The position numbers and the translations under genes are program-made. Shown here in pieces: positions 9,093 through 17,775 of a DNA stretch of 64,000 bases. The notes beneath the pieces are model-generated. The model was given only the letters and a program-made list of their open reading frames with translations. It searched no databases and was not told where the DNA came from. This DNA comes from Bacillus sp. AZ43 (GTDB lineage Bacteria > Actinomycetota > Actinomycetes > Mycobacteriales > Geodermatophilaceae). Each line of letters starts with the position of its first letter. Position 1 is the stretch's first letter. The stretch covers positions 1-64,000 of the forward strand of contig SPQJ01000018.1 in assembly GCA_004570425.1 (NCBI GenBank). Direction: 5' to 3'.

Positions 9093-9539
9093 ATGTCCGA
9101 CGAGCTGACCGCCTACCGGCTGTTGATCGCCGACGTCTACGAGCTGGCGGGGGAGTCCCGGCGCAGCAGCGAGGTCCTGGCCAGGCGGCAGGGGCACACG
9201 ACGGCGCGCTGGCACGTGCTCAGCGTGGTCTCCGACGGGCCCCGCACCGTCGCGAGCGCCGCGCGCCGGCTGGGCCTGGCCCGGCAGAGCGTGCAGCGCG
9301 TCGTGGACGACCTCGCTCGCGCCGGGCAGGTCGTGCTGGCGCCGAACCCCGACCACGCCCGGGCGCCGCTGGTGGTGCTGACCGACACGGGGCGGGACAC
9401 CCTCGGCGCGCTGGTGGCCGAATCGGACGCTGACCGAACGGAGGCCCTGCGGTCGGCAGGCGTCACCCTGTCCGAGATGGATCAGGCGCGGGCCGTCCTC
9501 CGCCGGCTCGTCCTCGGGCTCAGGCGCACGGAGTCCTGA
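9093..9539 (+). CDS. MarR family transcriptional regulator
   Basis: 148 residues, a typical MarR length. The winged helix covers about 35-105: ARWHVLSVVSDGPRTVASAA, then the recognition region RRLGLARQSVQRVVDDLARAG and a wing around PNPDHARAPLVVLTDTGR. The C-terminal helix makes the dimer. It is divergent from the small monooxygenase-like gene and has a perfect palindrome immediately before its start, suggesting autorepression and control of that neighbour. The ligand is unknown. Confidence 0.9.
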   Translation: MSDELTAYRLLIADVYELAGESRRSSEVLARRQGHTTARWHVLSVVSDGPRTVASAARRLGLARQSVQRVVDDLARAGQVVLAPNPDHARAPLVVLTDTGRDTLGALVAESDADRTEALRSAGVTLSEMDQARAVLRRLVLGLRRTES

Positions 9540-9548
9540 GCGCCCCCC

Positions 9549-9908
9549 TCACTCGAGGACGACGTCGTCGCCCTGCCGGGTCGCGCGGCGCACGCGCAGG
9601 CGCGCGATCCGGCCGAGCACCTCGACGAGCTGGGTGTAGACCGGCGTCGGGCCGTGGTAGCCGAGGAAGCCCTTCGGCCCCTCCACCATCTCGCCGGTCC
9701 GGACGTCGTATCGGCTCTGGTGCCAGGGGCAGACCAGGCAGCCGTCGGCGTCGATGCTGCCCTCGGACAGGTCGGCGAGCTGGTGCCGGCACCGGCGGGA
9801 GACGGCGAAGTACCGGTCGTCCCCGCGGTTGCCGACCGCCCAGTCGCCGGCCCGGCGGACGGTGCCGGGCGGCAGGTCGGAGGCGCGGAGGCGGTCGGGC
9901 TCGGGCAC
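9549..9908 (-). CDS. Rieske [2Fe-2S] domain protein
   Basis: 119 residues that are little more than a Rieske domain. Cluster ligands are C40 and H42 (CRH) and C60 and H63 (CPWH), followed by SRYDVRTGEMVEGP, the usual segment after the second motif. It starts at GTG 9908 after GGGAG. No oxygenase catalytic domain follows, so it is more likely a ferredoxin-like electron carrier or a small subunit than a complete dioxygenase. It ends ten bases from the converging MarR gene. Confidence 0.88.
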   Translation of the reverse strand: MPEPDRLRASDLPPGTVRRAGDWAVGNRGDDRYFAVSRRCRHQLADLSEGSIDADGCLVCPWHQSRYDVRTGEMVEGPKGFLGYHGPTPVYTQLVEVLGRIARLRVRRATRQGDDVVLE

Positions 9909-9993
9909 GGGGCTCCCTCGGCGTGCGGGACGGACGGGTCTCCCGCCTACCCCGCGTCGGTAGTGTCGATTCCCGATACCGATGGAGGTGGCC

Positions 9994-11988
9994 GTGCGCC
10001 GGCTGTGCGTCGTCCTGGGTGCTTCGGCCCTGCTCGCCCTGAACGCCTCGCCGGCGTTCGCCGAGGAGCCGTTCCGGCTCGACGACCAGGTCGTCGACGA
10101 GGCCGGTGTCCTGGACGACGAGTCGCAGGTCGAGGCGGCCCTGGGGGAGCTGCAGCGCGAGGACGGCGTCCAGCTCTTCGTCGTGCTCGTGGACACCTTC
10201 GACGGCATGGACGCAGGCGCGTGGATGGACGCCACGGCGGACCTCTCGGGGCTGGGCGGGAACGACGGGATGCTCGCCGTCGCGGTGGAGGACGAGAACT
10301 ACGTGTTCGCGTTGCCGCGCAACGCCGACGTCTCGCCCGGCGAGGCCGACGAGCTGGCCGGCGAGGCCGTCGACCCGGAGTTCGGGGCGGGGAACTGGGA
10401 GACCGGGATCGCGGCGTTCGCCGACATCGTGCGGACGGGGGACGCGCCCGGCGGCGGTGACGGCGGTGGCGGCGGCGCGCTGCTCGTCGTCGGCGCGATC
10501 GCCGTCGTCGGGGGCGGTGCCTACCTGGTCTCGCGCGCCCGACGGCGCCGGCGGGAGGCCGAGCCGCCCCCGGTGAAGCGGCTGGAACGGCCCGACCCCT
10601 TCGCCGGCACCTCCACCGAGGAGCTGCAGGGGCGGGCGAGCAACGCGCTGCTGCAGCTCGACGAGGCGATGAAGACCTCCCAGCTCGACCTCGACTACGC
10701 CCGCGTGCAGTACGGCGAGGAGGCCGTGGCCGGGTTCGACCAGGCGCTGGCCGCGTCCCGGGACGAGCTCTCCCGCGCGTTCGCGATCCGGCAGCAGCTC
10801 GACGACGACGTCCCGGAGGACGAGCCGACCACCCGGCAGATGCTCGGCGAGATGCTGCGGCTGACCGAGGCCGCGGGCGCGCGCCTCGACGCGCAGGCCG
10901 AGGCGTTCGCGAAGCTGCGCGACCTGGAGCACACCGCACCGCAGGTGCTCGACGCCCTGACCCCGCGGATCGCCGAGCTGCACGCCCGCATCCCGCAGGA
11001 GGACCAGCGGCTGGCGGGACTGCGGCAGCGCTTCGCGGCATCGGCGATCGCTCCGGTGGCCGACAACGTGACCGAGGCGCGCGCCCGGCTGGCCGCCGCC
11101 GAGCAGGAGGTGCAGGAGGCGCGGACCGCGCTCGCGTCGCCCGAGCCCGGGACCGCCGTCGGCGACATCCGGGCGGCCGAGGACGCCGTCGCCCAGACCA
11201 CCCAGCTCCTGGACGCCGTCGGCCGACTGGCCGACGACCTGGCGGCCGCGGGCGGGCGGGTGGCGGCGGTCCGCGCCGAGACGGAGAAGGACCTGGCCGA
11301 GGCCCGGTCGCTGACCTCGTCGGGTGACCACTCCGCGCTGCGCCCGCAGATCGCCCGGGCCGAGGCGGCGCTGGCCTCCGCCGACGAGCTGCTGGCCGGC
11401 GAGCGGGCGGACCCGATGGCGGCCCTGCGCCAGCTGGAGGAGGCCGACATCGCGCTGGAGCAGGCGCTGGTGGTGGCCCGCGACGCCCAGACCCAGAAGC
11501 GCCGGGCGGCGGCCGCCCTGGACCAGGCCGTGGTCACCGCGCGCTCGACGATCGCCGCGGCCGGCGACTTCATCAGCACCCGCCGCGGGGCGGTGGGCCC
11601 CGAGGCGCGCACCCGGCTGGCCGAGGCGCAGCGGCATCTCGACCTCGCCGTGAGCCTCGGCCGCGACGACCCGACGACGGCGCTGCGCGAGGCGCACCAG
11701 GCCACGACGCTGGCGCAGTCGGCCCTCGACCGCGCTCAGGACGACGTCTCGAGCTGGGGTGGCGGCTACGGGGGCGGGCCGGGCGGGTTCGGCGGATACG
11801 GACCCGGCTACCGGCGCGGCGGCGTCGACCTCGGCAGCCTGGTGCTGGGCGGGATCCTGCTCGGCGGCCGCGGCGGTGGTGGCGGCGCCCGGTCCGGCGG
11901 GGGCGGTTTCGGTGGTGGCGGTTTCGGCGGCGGCGGTTTCGGTGGTGGCGGCTTCGGTGGGGGCGGACGGGGCGGCGGTCGGTTCTGA
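9994..11988 (+). CDS. TPM-domain membrane protein with long coiled coil and Gly-rich tail
   Basis: 664 residues. Order: signal peptide (cleavage after SPAFA), TPM domain at about 30-145 (VVDEAGVLDDESQVEAAL, then GMLAVAVEDENYVFALP), a Gly-rich hinge, one membrane helix at about 158-178, then some 380 residues of Ala/Glu/Arg-rich helices predicted as coiled coil, and a tail rich in GGFGG repeats ending RGGGRF. TPM proteins act at the envelope, some in photosystem repair; the bacterial role is mostly unknown. GTG 9994 is preferred because GGAGG lies five bases before it; ATG 9982 is in frame. A -10-like TAGTGT sits at 9961-9966. Confidence 0.85.
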   Translation: MRRLCVVLGASALLALNASPAFAEEPFRLDDQVVDEAGVLDDESQVEAALGELQREDGVQLFVVLVDTFDGMDAGAWMDATADLSGLGGNDGMLAVAVEDENYVFALPRNADVSPGEADELAGEAVDPEFGAGNWETGIAAFADIVRTGDAPGGGDGGGGGALLVVGAIAVVGGGAYLVSRARRRRREAEPPPVKRLERPDPFAGTSTEELQGRASNALLQLDEAMKTSQLDLDYARVQYGEEAVAGFDQALAASRDELSRAFAIRQQLDDDVPEDEPTTRQMLGEMLRLTEAAGARLDAQAEAFAKLRDLEHTAPQVLDALTPRIAELHARIPQEDQRLAGLRQRFAASAIAPVADNVTEARARLAAAEQEVQEARTALASPEPGTAVGDIRAAEDAVAQTTQLLDAVGRLADDLAAAGGRVAAVRAETEKDLAEARSLTSSGDHSALRPQIARAEAALASADELLAGERADPMAALRQLEEADIALEQALVVARDAQTQKRRAAAALDQAVVTARSTIAAAGDFISTRRGAVGPEARTRLAEAQRHLDLAVSLGRDDPTTALREAHQATTLAQSALDRAQDDVSSWGGGYGGGPGGFGGYGPGYRRGGVDLGSLVLGGILLGGRGGGGGARSGGGGFGGGGFGGGGFGGGGFGGGGRGGGRF

Positions 11989-12018
11989 GGCGCGACCACC
12001 GCCCCGTGGCCGGGCGAG

Positions 12019-12591
12019 TCAGCGCACGTACTCGTTGACGACCACCCCGGACCGGAACGGCCGGCTCTGCACCAACCGGAGGTGACCGGGCCAGGCGCCG
12101 CCTCCGAACAGCGGGATCCCCCGCTCGCCGAGGATCACCGGCTGGACCTTCAGCACCAGGCGGTCGATCCGGTCGGCCAGGGCACCCGCGAGCCGGCCAC
12201 CGCCGCACAGCCAGATCGCCGCGCCGTCCTCCTGCTTCAGGCGGTCGACCTCCTCGGCCGGGTCGCCGGTGACGAGACGGACACCGGGCGGCACCTCCAC
12301 CGCCGCGTGCGCCCGGGTGACGACGACCTGCTCCAGGTGGGGGTAGGGATCGGTCAGCCCCATGGGAAGTCCGACCGCGTAGGTGTTCCACCCCATCAGC
12401 ACCGTCGAGAACCGCGACCTGTCGGCCTCGATGCCGAAGGCGGCGAACGCCGGGGCCGGCAACGCGTCCGCGTAGTGCTCGAACTGCCAGGCCATGTGGT
12501 CGCCCTCGACGAGGAAGGCGGAGAAGTCGTCGTCGGGCCCGGCGATCCGGCCGTCGAGCGACACGGCGACGTAGTAGACGAGTTCACGCAC
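12019..12591 (-). CDS. RibD/dihydrofolate reductase-like family protein
   Basis: 190 residues of the RibD C-terminal/DHFR-like fold, NADPH-binding reductases. Seen: the start MRELVYYVAVSLDGRIAGPD, the middle STVLMGWNTYAVG, and the late cofactor region AIWLCGGGRLAGAL followed by LVLKVQPVILGERGIPLF. The substrate is unknown; such stand-alone homologues are not riboflavin enzymes as a rule. It is divergent from a TetR regulator, with an inverted repeat between them, so it is a likely TetR target. Confidence 0.88.
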   Translation of the reverse strand: MRELVYYVAVSLDGRIAGPDDDFSAFLVEGDHMAWQFEHYADALPAPAFAAFGIEADRSRFSTVLMGWNTYAVGLPMGLTDPYPHLEQVVVTRAHAAVEVPPGVRLVTGDPAEEVDRLKQEDGAAIWLCGGGRLAGALADRIDRLVLKVQPVILGERGIPLFGGGAWPGHLRLVQSRPFRSGVVVNEYVR

Positions 12592-12635
12592 AGCAGGTCC
12601 TCCTGAACCACGACATCTGAAGTGGTCAGGACAGT

Positions 12636-12649
12636 ACGACAGCTGTCGT
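12636..12649. promoter_or_regulatory. Probable TetR operator palindrome
   Basis: ACGACAGCTGTCGT is a perfect 14-bp palindrome in the 80-bp divergent gap. CCACGACA at 12608-12615 also pairs with TGTCGTGG at 12644-12651. A -10-like TAGTCT (12659-12664) lies seven bases before the TetR ATG, so a bound repressor would cover the promoter region. Confidence 0.6.
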
Positions 12650-12671
12650 GGTTTGCGCTAGTCTGTGCCGC

Positions 12672-13271
12672 ATGGTCCGCAACGACGCTCGCCGGACCCG
12701 GCTCACCGACGCCGGGCTGGCGGTCCTCGCCCGGGAAGGGGCCCGCGGGCTCACGCACCGCGCGGTCGACCGGGAGGCGAAGGTGCCGACCGGCACGACG
12801 TCGAACTACTTCCGCAGCCGGGCGGACCTGCTGGAGGGCCTGGTGCACCGGATCGGCGAACGGCTGGCGCCGGATCCCGACGTCCTCGAGGCCCTGGGCG
12901 CCAGGCGCCCTTCGCGGCGCCTCTTCGCCGAGTACCTGCACCACGTCGTCGATCGGCTCCAGCGTCATCGCGAGCTGGCGCTCGCTCTCTTCGAGCTCCG
13001 GCTGGAGGCGGCGCGGCGGCCCGAGGTCGCCGAGGTGATCGGGCGCTGGCGGCGGGAGGCCTACGCGGCCGACGTCGCGTTCAACGAGTCCGCGGGACTG
13101 CCCGGTGCCCCCGCGGAGCTGGCCCTGTTCCACTACGCCGTCGACGGGCTGATGCTGGACCGGCTGACCACCTCCATCGACCCCGACACCCCCGTGCGCA
13201 CGGTCGTCGACGAGCTGGTGCGGCGGCTGCTCGGCGATGCGCCGTCGTCGCCGGAGGGGGCCGGCTCCTAG
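12672..13271 (+). CDS. TetR family transcriptional regulator
   Basis: 199 residues. The DNA-binding helix-turn-helix is in the first 50: RTRLTDAGLAVLAREGARGL, then DREAKVPTGTTSNYFRSRADLLEGL. The C-terminal ligand domain has no recognisable specificity. ATG 12672 is chosen because the -10 box just before it implies a leaderless transcript, and an upstream in-frame ATG would add residues outside the family. It is divergent from the RibD-like reductase gene and probably controls it and itself. Confidence 0.9.
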   Translation: MVRNDARRTRLTDAGLAVLAREGARGLTHRAVDREAKVPTGTTSNYFRSRADLLEGLVHRIGERLAPDPDVLEALGARRPSRRLFAEYLHHVVDRLQRHRELALALFELRLEAARRPEVAEVIGRWRREAYAADVAFNESAGLPGAPAELALFHYAVDGLMLDRLTTSIDPDTPVRTVVDELVRRLLGDAPSSPEGAGS

Positions 13272-13357
13272 GACCGGGGGCCGGCGTGGCGGACCCCCTC
13301 GGAACTGTCGGAGCCCCGTGGCACCGTGTTCCACCTCACACCCGTGGAGGAGGAGCG

Positions 13358-14131
13358 ATGCCCACGCGAGACACCCCCTGGCCGAACGGCACCCCCTGCT
13401 GGGTCGACATCGGCGTCCCCGACGTCGAGGCGGCGAAGGTCTTCTACTCGACCCTGTTCGGCTGGCAGTACACCGGCGGCGCGGCGGAGTCCGGCGGCTA
13501 CCTGAACGCCGAGAAGGACGGCCGGAGGGTGGCCGGCGTGGCCCCGCAGCAGGATCCGGACGACCCGCCCCGGTGGACCACCTACTTCGCCACGGACGAC
13601 GCCGCGGCGGCGGTCGATCGCGTGCGGGCTGCGGGTGGGCGGGTGCTGGTCGCACCGATGGAGGTCGGCCCGGTGGGCACCTTCGCGATCCTCCTGGATC
13701 CGCAGGGCAACGTGTTCGGGCTCTGGCAGGCCGGCGAGCACACCGGCTACCAGCTGCACAACGAGCCGGGCTCCCTGGCGTGGAACGAGGCGATGACCGA
13801 CGACGCGCCCGCCGCCCGCCGGTTCTACGCCGAGGTCTTCGGCTTCCGCTTCGACGAGCTGCCGCCCGAGCAGGCCGAGGACGGCCTGGACTACACCACG
13901 TTCAGCACCGGCGGGAACCCGCTGGGCGGGCTGGGGGCCTCCGACCCGAGCATGCCGAAGGGCTGGCAGACCTGCTTCGCCGTGGCCTCCACCGATGACG
14001 CGGTGGCGCTCGTCGAGGCGCACGGCGGGAAGGTGATCGTGCCGCCGGAGAACACCCCGTTCGGTCGCTTCGCGATCGTCGAGGACCCGTGGGGCGCGGC
14101 CTTCGAGGTGCTGGAGGACACGACCGGCTGA
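13358..14131 (+). CDS. VOC family protein with two glyoxalase-like domains
   Basis: 257 residues after a strong GGAGGAGG site. Two vicinal-oxygen-chelate repeats are visible: PCWVDIGVPDVEAAKVFYST to about 125, and LAWNEAMTDDAPAARRFYAE to the end (AFEVLEDTTG). The layout resembles actinobacterial hydroxylase-like VOC proteins of about 260 residues. The family holds lyases, dioxygenases and resistance proteins, so the reaction is not known. It ends seven bases from the converging F420-type gene. Confidence 0.87.
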   Translation: MPTRDTPWPNGTPCWVDIGVPDVEAAKVFYSTLFGWQYTGGAAESGGYLNAEKDGRRVAGVAPQQDPDDPPRWTTYFATDDAAAAVDRVRAAGGRVLVAPMEVGPVGTFAILLDPQGNVFGLWQAGEHTGYQLHNEPGSLAWNEAMTDDAPAARRFYAEVFGFRFDELPPEQAEDGLDYTTFSTGGNPLGGLGASDPSMPKGWQTCFAVASTDDAVALVEAHGGKVIVPPENTPFGRFAIVEDPWGAAFEVLEDTTG

Positions 14132-14138
14132 GCGACGT

Positions 14139-14570
14139 TCAGCCGCGGATCTGCCCGTAGGCGTGGTCCGGCCGGAACCGGACGACGAGGCGCCGGTCGG
14201 CCACCATCGCCGACCGGTACTCGTCCCAGTCCTCGTGCTCACCGCTCACGCCGCGGTAGTAGGTGATCAGCTCCTCGACGGTGGCGTCGTGCGGGTCGGC
14301 GGCGACCGGGGTGAGCTCGGCGGTGCCCTCGACGGCGACCCACGTCCAGAAGTCGCGGGAGGCGACGTGCAGGGTCACCCGGGGGTCGCGCTCGAGGTTG
14401 CGGGTCTTCGCCCGGTCGGCGGTCACCGAGACCCGCACCAGCCCCTCCGCCCGGTCGTACGCGTACCCGACGTTGGACAGCTGCGGACGGCCGTCGCGCT
14501 TGACCGTGGCGAGCACGCCCCAGCGGTTCTCCGCGAGGAACGCCAGCATCCGCGGATCCGGCGCCGTCAC
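14139..14570 (-). CDS. PPOX-class F420-dependent flavin/deazaflavin oxidoreductase-like protein
   Basis: 143 residues with the split beta-barrel pattern: FLAENRWGVLATVKRDGRPQ, then LSNVGYAYDR, RVSVTADRAKTRNLERDPRV and the C-terminal RRLVVRFRPDHAYGQIRG. Actinobacterial relatives use F420 or flavin. GTG 14570 overlaps the stop of the upstream pirin gene by four bases, so the two are translationally coupled. The substrate cannot be inferred. Confidence 0.88.
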   Translation of the reverse strand: MTAPDPRMLAFLAENRWGVLATVKRDGRPQLSNVGYAYDRAEGLVRVSVTADRAKTRNLERDPRVTLHVASRDFWTWVAVEGTAELTPVAADPHDATVEELITYYRGVSGEHEDWDEYRSAMVADRRLVVRFRPDHAYGQIRG

Positions 14571-15535
14571 CTGACACGCCCGCGGGGCTTGAGCGGCATC
14601 GCGGGCAGTGCGGGGGCCGGCAGCCGGTCGCCGTCGTACCCGACGACGACGCCGAACCGCTCGTCCTCGGCGTTCCAGCGCTCCGCGTACTCCGCGATCT
14701 CCTCGCCCGACCGGCCGATGAAGTTCCACCACATGACCAGCTGCTCCTCGAACGGCGCCCCGCCGAGCAGCAGCAGGCTCGCGGCCTCCTCCGACCGCAA
14801 CCGGAGGGTCCTCCGGCCGGTGCCCAGGTACAGCATCGAGCCGTGCGCCACCGGAGCGCCCTCGACCGTGGCCGACCCGCCGGCGGCCAGCACGGCGTAC
14901 TCGAAGTCCGGTTCCAGCGGCAGCTCGACATCGGCGCCGGGGGTCAGCTCCAGGTCGGCACCGACCAGCGGGCTGTAGGTCGTGCCCGGGGAGGTCGCGC
15001 CGCCGACCGAGCCGACGAGCACCGTCGTGGTCAGCCCGTCGGAGGTGAACCCGGGCAGGGTGGCGTGGTGCTCGAAGTGCGGCGCCACCTCGCGGGAGGC
15101 GTCCGGCAGTGCCACCCAGAGCTGGGCGCCGTGCAGGAACCGGGGGTGCACCACGGGGGACTGCTCGGAGTGGGCGATGCCGTGCCCGGCGGTCATGAGC
15201 GCCAGCTGGCCCGGTCCGAACACCACGTCGCTGCCCACCGAGTCCCGGTGGTGCACCTCGCCCTGCAGCAGCCACGAGACGGTCTGCAGCCCGGTGTGCG
15301 GGTGCGGGGCCACCTGCATGCCGGGGGAGGAGGTGACGTCGTCCGGGCCGTAGTGGTCGACGAACGCCCAGGCGCCGACCATCCGCCGCCCCAGCGTGGG
15401 CAGCAGCCGGCGGACCCGGGTGCTCTCGCCGAGCAGCACCTCCTTGCCCGGCAGGAGGTCGAGCACCGGCCCGGCTGCGGTCGCCTCGGTGCCGCCCATC
15501 TCGCGGGCGGCCGGGCGGCGGTCGAGGTTGCTCAT
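14567..15535 (-). CDS. Pirin family protein
   Basis: 322 residues. The N-terminal cupin holds the usual metal pattern: AWAFVDHYGPDD, then PHPHTGLQTVSWLLQGEVHHRDS (key residues His-x-His and the later His) and TAGHGIAHSEQSP. The C-terminal part follows the pirin_C pattern. Pirins are iron-binding cupins; some act as quercetinases or redox-sensitive regulators. Start ATG 15535 follows a GGAGG-type site. It lies next to a second, different pirin gene on the same strand and overlaps the F420-type gene downstream. Confidence 0.9.
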   Translation of the reverse strand: MSNLDRRPAAREMGGTEATAAGPVLDLLPGKEVLLGESTRVRRLLPTLGRRMVGAWAFVDHYGPDDVTSSPGMQVAPHPHTGLQTVSWLLQGEVHHRDSVGSDVVFGPGQLALMTAGHGIAHSEQSPVVHPRFLHGAQLWVALPDASREVAPHFEHHATLPGFTSDGLTTTVLVGSVGGATSPGTTYSPLVGADLELTPGADVELPLEPDFEYAVLAAGGSATVEGAPVAHGSMLYLGTGRRTLRLRSEEAASLLLLGGAPFEEQLVMWWNFIGRSGEEIAEYAERWNAEDERFGVVVGYDGDRLPAPALPAMPLKPRGRVR

Positions 15536-15549
15536 CGCGGTCTCCTCCG

Positions 15550-16563
15550 TCAGGACCCGGCGTCCTGCCCAGTCTCACCCCGCACGTCGCCGTGCGGCAC
15601 GTCCCGCCGGCCGTACTGCGCGGGGATCGAGCCGAGCCGGCCGGCCTGGAAGTCGGTGAAGGCGTCCATGACCTCCTGCCGGGTGTTCATCACGAACGGT
15701 CCGTACATGGCGATCGGCTCGCGGATCGGGGCGCCGCCGAGGATGACGACGTCGAGCGCGGGGGTGCGCGACTCCTGGTGGACGGCGCCGTGGACGGTCA
15801 CCGTGTCGCCGGGGCCGAGCACCGCGAGCTGACCGGTGCGCACCGGGGCGCCGTCGATGCCGACCGAGCCGGCGCCGGAGAGCACGTAGACCAGCGCGTT
15901 GAAGTCCGGCCGCCACGGCAGGTCCAGGGTCGCGCCGGGGGAGACGGTGGCGTGCACCATGGCCATCGGGGTGTAGGTCGACCCCGGCCCGGTGTGCCCG
16001 GCGACGTCGCCGGCGATGACGCGGAGCAGGGCCCCGGCGTCCGGGCTGGCCAGCAGCACCGACTCGTTCGCCCGCAGGTCCTGGTACCGGGGCTCGACCC
16101 ACTTCTGGGCACGGGGCAGGTTCACCCACAGCTGCAGTCCGTGGAACAGCCCGCCGCTGACGACCAGGTGCTCCGGCGGCCGCTCGATGTGCAGGACGCC
16201 GCCCCCGGCCGTCATCCACTGGGTGTCGCCGTTGCTGATCGTGCCGCCGCCACCGTGGGAGTCGGCGTGCTCGAACGTGCCGTCGATGATGTAGGTGACG
16301 GTCTCGAACCCGCGGTGGGGATGCCAGCTGGTGCCCTTCGGCTCGCCCGGGGCGTACTCGACCTCGCCCATCTGGTCCATGTGGATGAACGGGTCGAGGT
16401 CGCGCAGGTCGACGCCGGCGAACGCGCGGCGGACCGGGAAGCCCTCGCCCTCGAAGCCCGAGGGGGCGGTGGTCACCGAGCGCGTGCGCCGGCGGACCGT
16501 CCGGGGGGCGGGCGCGGGGACCCGCGGCAGGGTGGTGGTGTCCTCGACGGTCACGGCAGGCAT
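15550..16563 (-). CDS. Second pirin family protein
   Basis: 337 residues after a GAGGAGG site. The cupin part has HMDQMGEVEYAPGEPKGTSW, then the metal-ligand region HPHRGFETVTYIIDGTFEHADS, and AGGGVLHIE. The C-terminal domain ends YGPFVMNTRQEVMDAFTDFQ, the classic pirin ending, which the neighbouring pirin matches less well. Probably first gene of a three-gene minus-strand unit. The N-terminus (about 35 residues, Thr/Arg/Pro-rich) is longer than usual. Confidence 0.9.
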   Translation of the reverse strand: MPAVTVEDTTTLPRVPAPAPRTVRRRTRSVTTAPSGFEGEGFPVRRAFAGVDLRDLDPFIHMDQMGEVEYAPGEPKGTSWHPHRGFETVTYIIDGTFEHADSHGGGGTISNGDTQWMTAGGGVLHIERPPEHLVVSGGLFHGLQLWVNLPRAQKWVEPRYQDLRANESVLLASPDAGALLRVIAGDVAGHTGPGSTYTPMAMVHATVSPGATLDLPWRPDFNALVYVLSGAGSVGIDGAPVRTGQLAVLGPGDTVTVHGAVHQESRTPALDVVILGGAPIREPIAMYGPFVMNTRQEVMDAFTDFQAGRLGSIPAQYGRRDVPHGDVRGETGQDAGS

Positions 16564-16650
16564 GCCGGCCTCCTCGGTTGAGAGTTCAACTAGTGGCGAC
16601 CGTAACCCCACGGGGCCGCTTTGTCTTCCCCCTTCGCCACCACCGCCGTC

Positions 16651-16713
16651 GCCGAGATCGCGGGATCTCGGCGATTCGAGGCCGCTGATGCGCCGAGAAC
16701 GCGCGATCTCGGC
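16651..16713. repeat. Two tandem palindromes
   Basis: GCCGAGATC-GCGG-GATCTCGGC (16651-16672) is a 9-bp perfect stem. Nineteen bases later GCCGAGAAC-GCGC-GATCTCGGC (16692-16713) is the same unit with a two-base change in one arm. They lie in the 198-bp gap between divergent genes. They may be a short interspersed palindromic repeat or a paired operator. Confidence 0.55.
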
Positions 16714-16761
16714 AGCCCGGGCCGGGTTTGGCGGGCGGGTCGGCGCGGGCAGGCGGGGGGC

Positions 16762-17775
16762 ATGGAGCCCGATGCGCGCCGGCCGGGCTGCCCGAAGCGC
16801 ATGGTCTTCGGCCCCTGCGGTGGTGTCCGCGACGACGAGCGCTGCGAGGTCGCCGAGCACCGGTGCGTCTTCCTCGACGGGCCGCTGCCCCGCTGGCCGG
16901 GCCCCGACGCCGCGCCGGCCGGGCGGTCCGGTCTGCTCGCCCGCGCGGCGGCCGGGCCGGTGGTCCTCGCCGACCTCTCGGCCCCGGCGTTCGACCCCGC
17001 GACGGTGCGCCGGGTGGCCGGGGCGCTCGGCGACGCGGTCGACGCCGTGCTCCTCGGCGAGCACGCCGACCGGCCCGACCTGCCGCCGACCATGCTCGCC
17101 GCCGAGGTGCTCGCCGCCGGCGGCCGGCTCTGGACGACGCTGGCCTGCCGCGACCGCAACCGCGTCGTCCTGGAGCAGGAGCTCGCCGGCCTGGCCGCGC
17201 TCGGGGTCGACGGCGTCCTCTGCGTGACGGGTGACGCGCGCGGCCCGGACGTGCGGGCGGGGGCCACCCAGGTGTTCGACCTCGACGGCCTCCGGCTGGC
17301 GGCGCTCGCGGCCGGCATGGGCCTCCCGGTCGCCGTCCCCGAGTCGCCGGAGACGCCGCCGGTCGCGCTGCGCCCCGTGCGGGTGGCCGAGAAGCAGCGC
17401 GCCGGCGCCCAGCTGTGCGTGCTCAACCACGTCAGCAGCCCGGCGCGGGTGGCCGCCTTCGTCGCGGCGGCCCGGGCCGCCGGCGCGACGCTGCCGTTCC
17501 TCGCGGGCGTCGCCGTCTACACCGACGAGCAGTCGGCACGCGTGCTGCAGCGGTTCCCCGGCCTGCGGCTGGACGACGCCACCGTCGAGCGGGTGCTTTC
17601 GGCTCCTGACCCCAGGGCGGCGGGGATCGAGGCCGCCGTCGCGGAGGCGCGCGAGCTGCTGGCGATCCCCGGCGTCGTCGGCGTCAACCTGTCGGGCTCG
17701 GGCTCCGGGCAGGGGTGGGACGACGGCGCGCGGGTCAAGGCGGCCGTGGCGGAACGACTGAGAGGGATGTCGTGA
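16762..17775 (+). CDS. Methylenetetrahydrofolate reductase-like protein with N-terminal MTHFR_C cysteine motif
   Basis: 337 residues. The first 40 hold a zinc/iron-type cysteine motif, C10, C19, C28 and C35 (CPKRMVFGPCGG, then RCEV and RCVF), that matches the domain named MTHFR C-terminal, found in MetV-like partners. The rest looks like an MTHFR barrel: TTLACRDRNRVVLEQELAGL, VLCVTGDARGPD, VAEKQRAGAQLCVLNHV and LPFLAGVAVYTDEQSA. It could reduce methylene-THF or use another C1-folate. Finding the motif ahead of the barrel is unusual. The stop overlaps the following methyltransferase gene. Confidence 0.8.
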   Translation: MEPDARRPGCPKRMVFGPCGGVRDDERCEVAEHRCVFLDGPLPRWPGPDAAPAGRSGLLARAAAGPVVLADLSAPAFDPATVRRVAGALGDAVDAVLLGEHADRPDLPPTMLAAEVLAAGGRLWTTLACRDRNRVVLEQELAGLAALGVDGVLCVTGDARGPDVRAGATQVFDLDGLRLAALAAGMGLPVAVPESPETPPVALRPVRVAEKQRAGAQLCVLNHVSSPARVAAFVAAARAAGATLPFLAGVAVYTDEQSARVLQRFPGLRLDDATVERVLSAPDPRAAGIEAAVAEARELLAIPGVVGVNLSGSGSGQGWDDGARVKAAVAERLRGMS

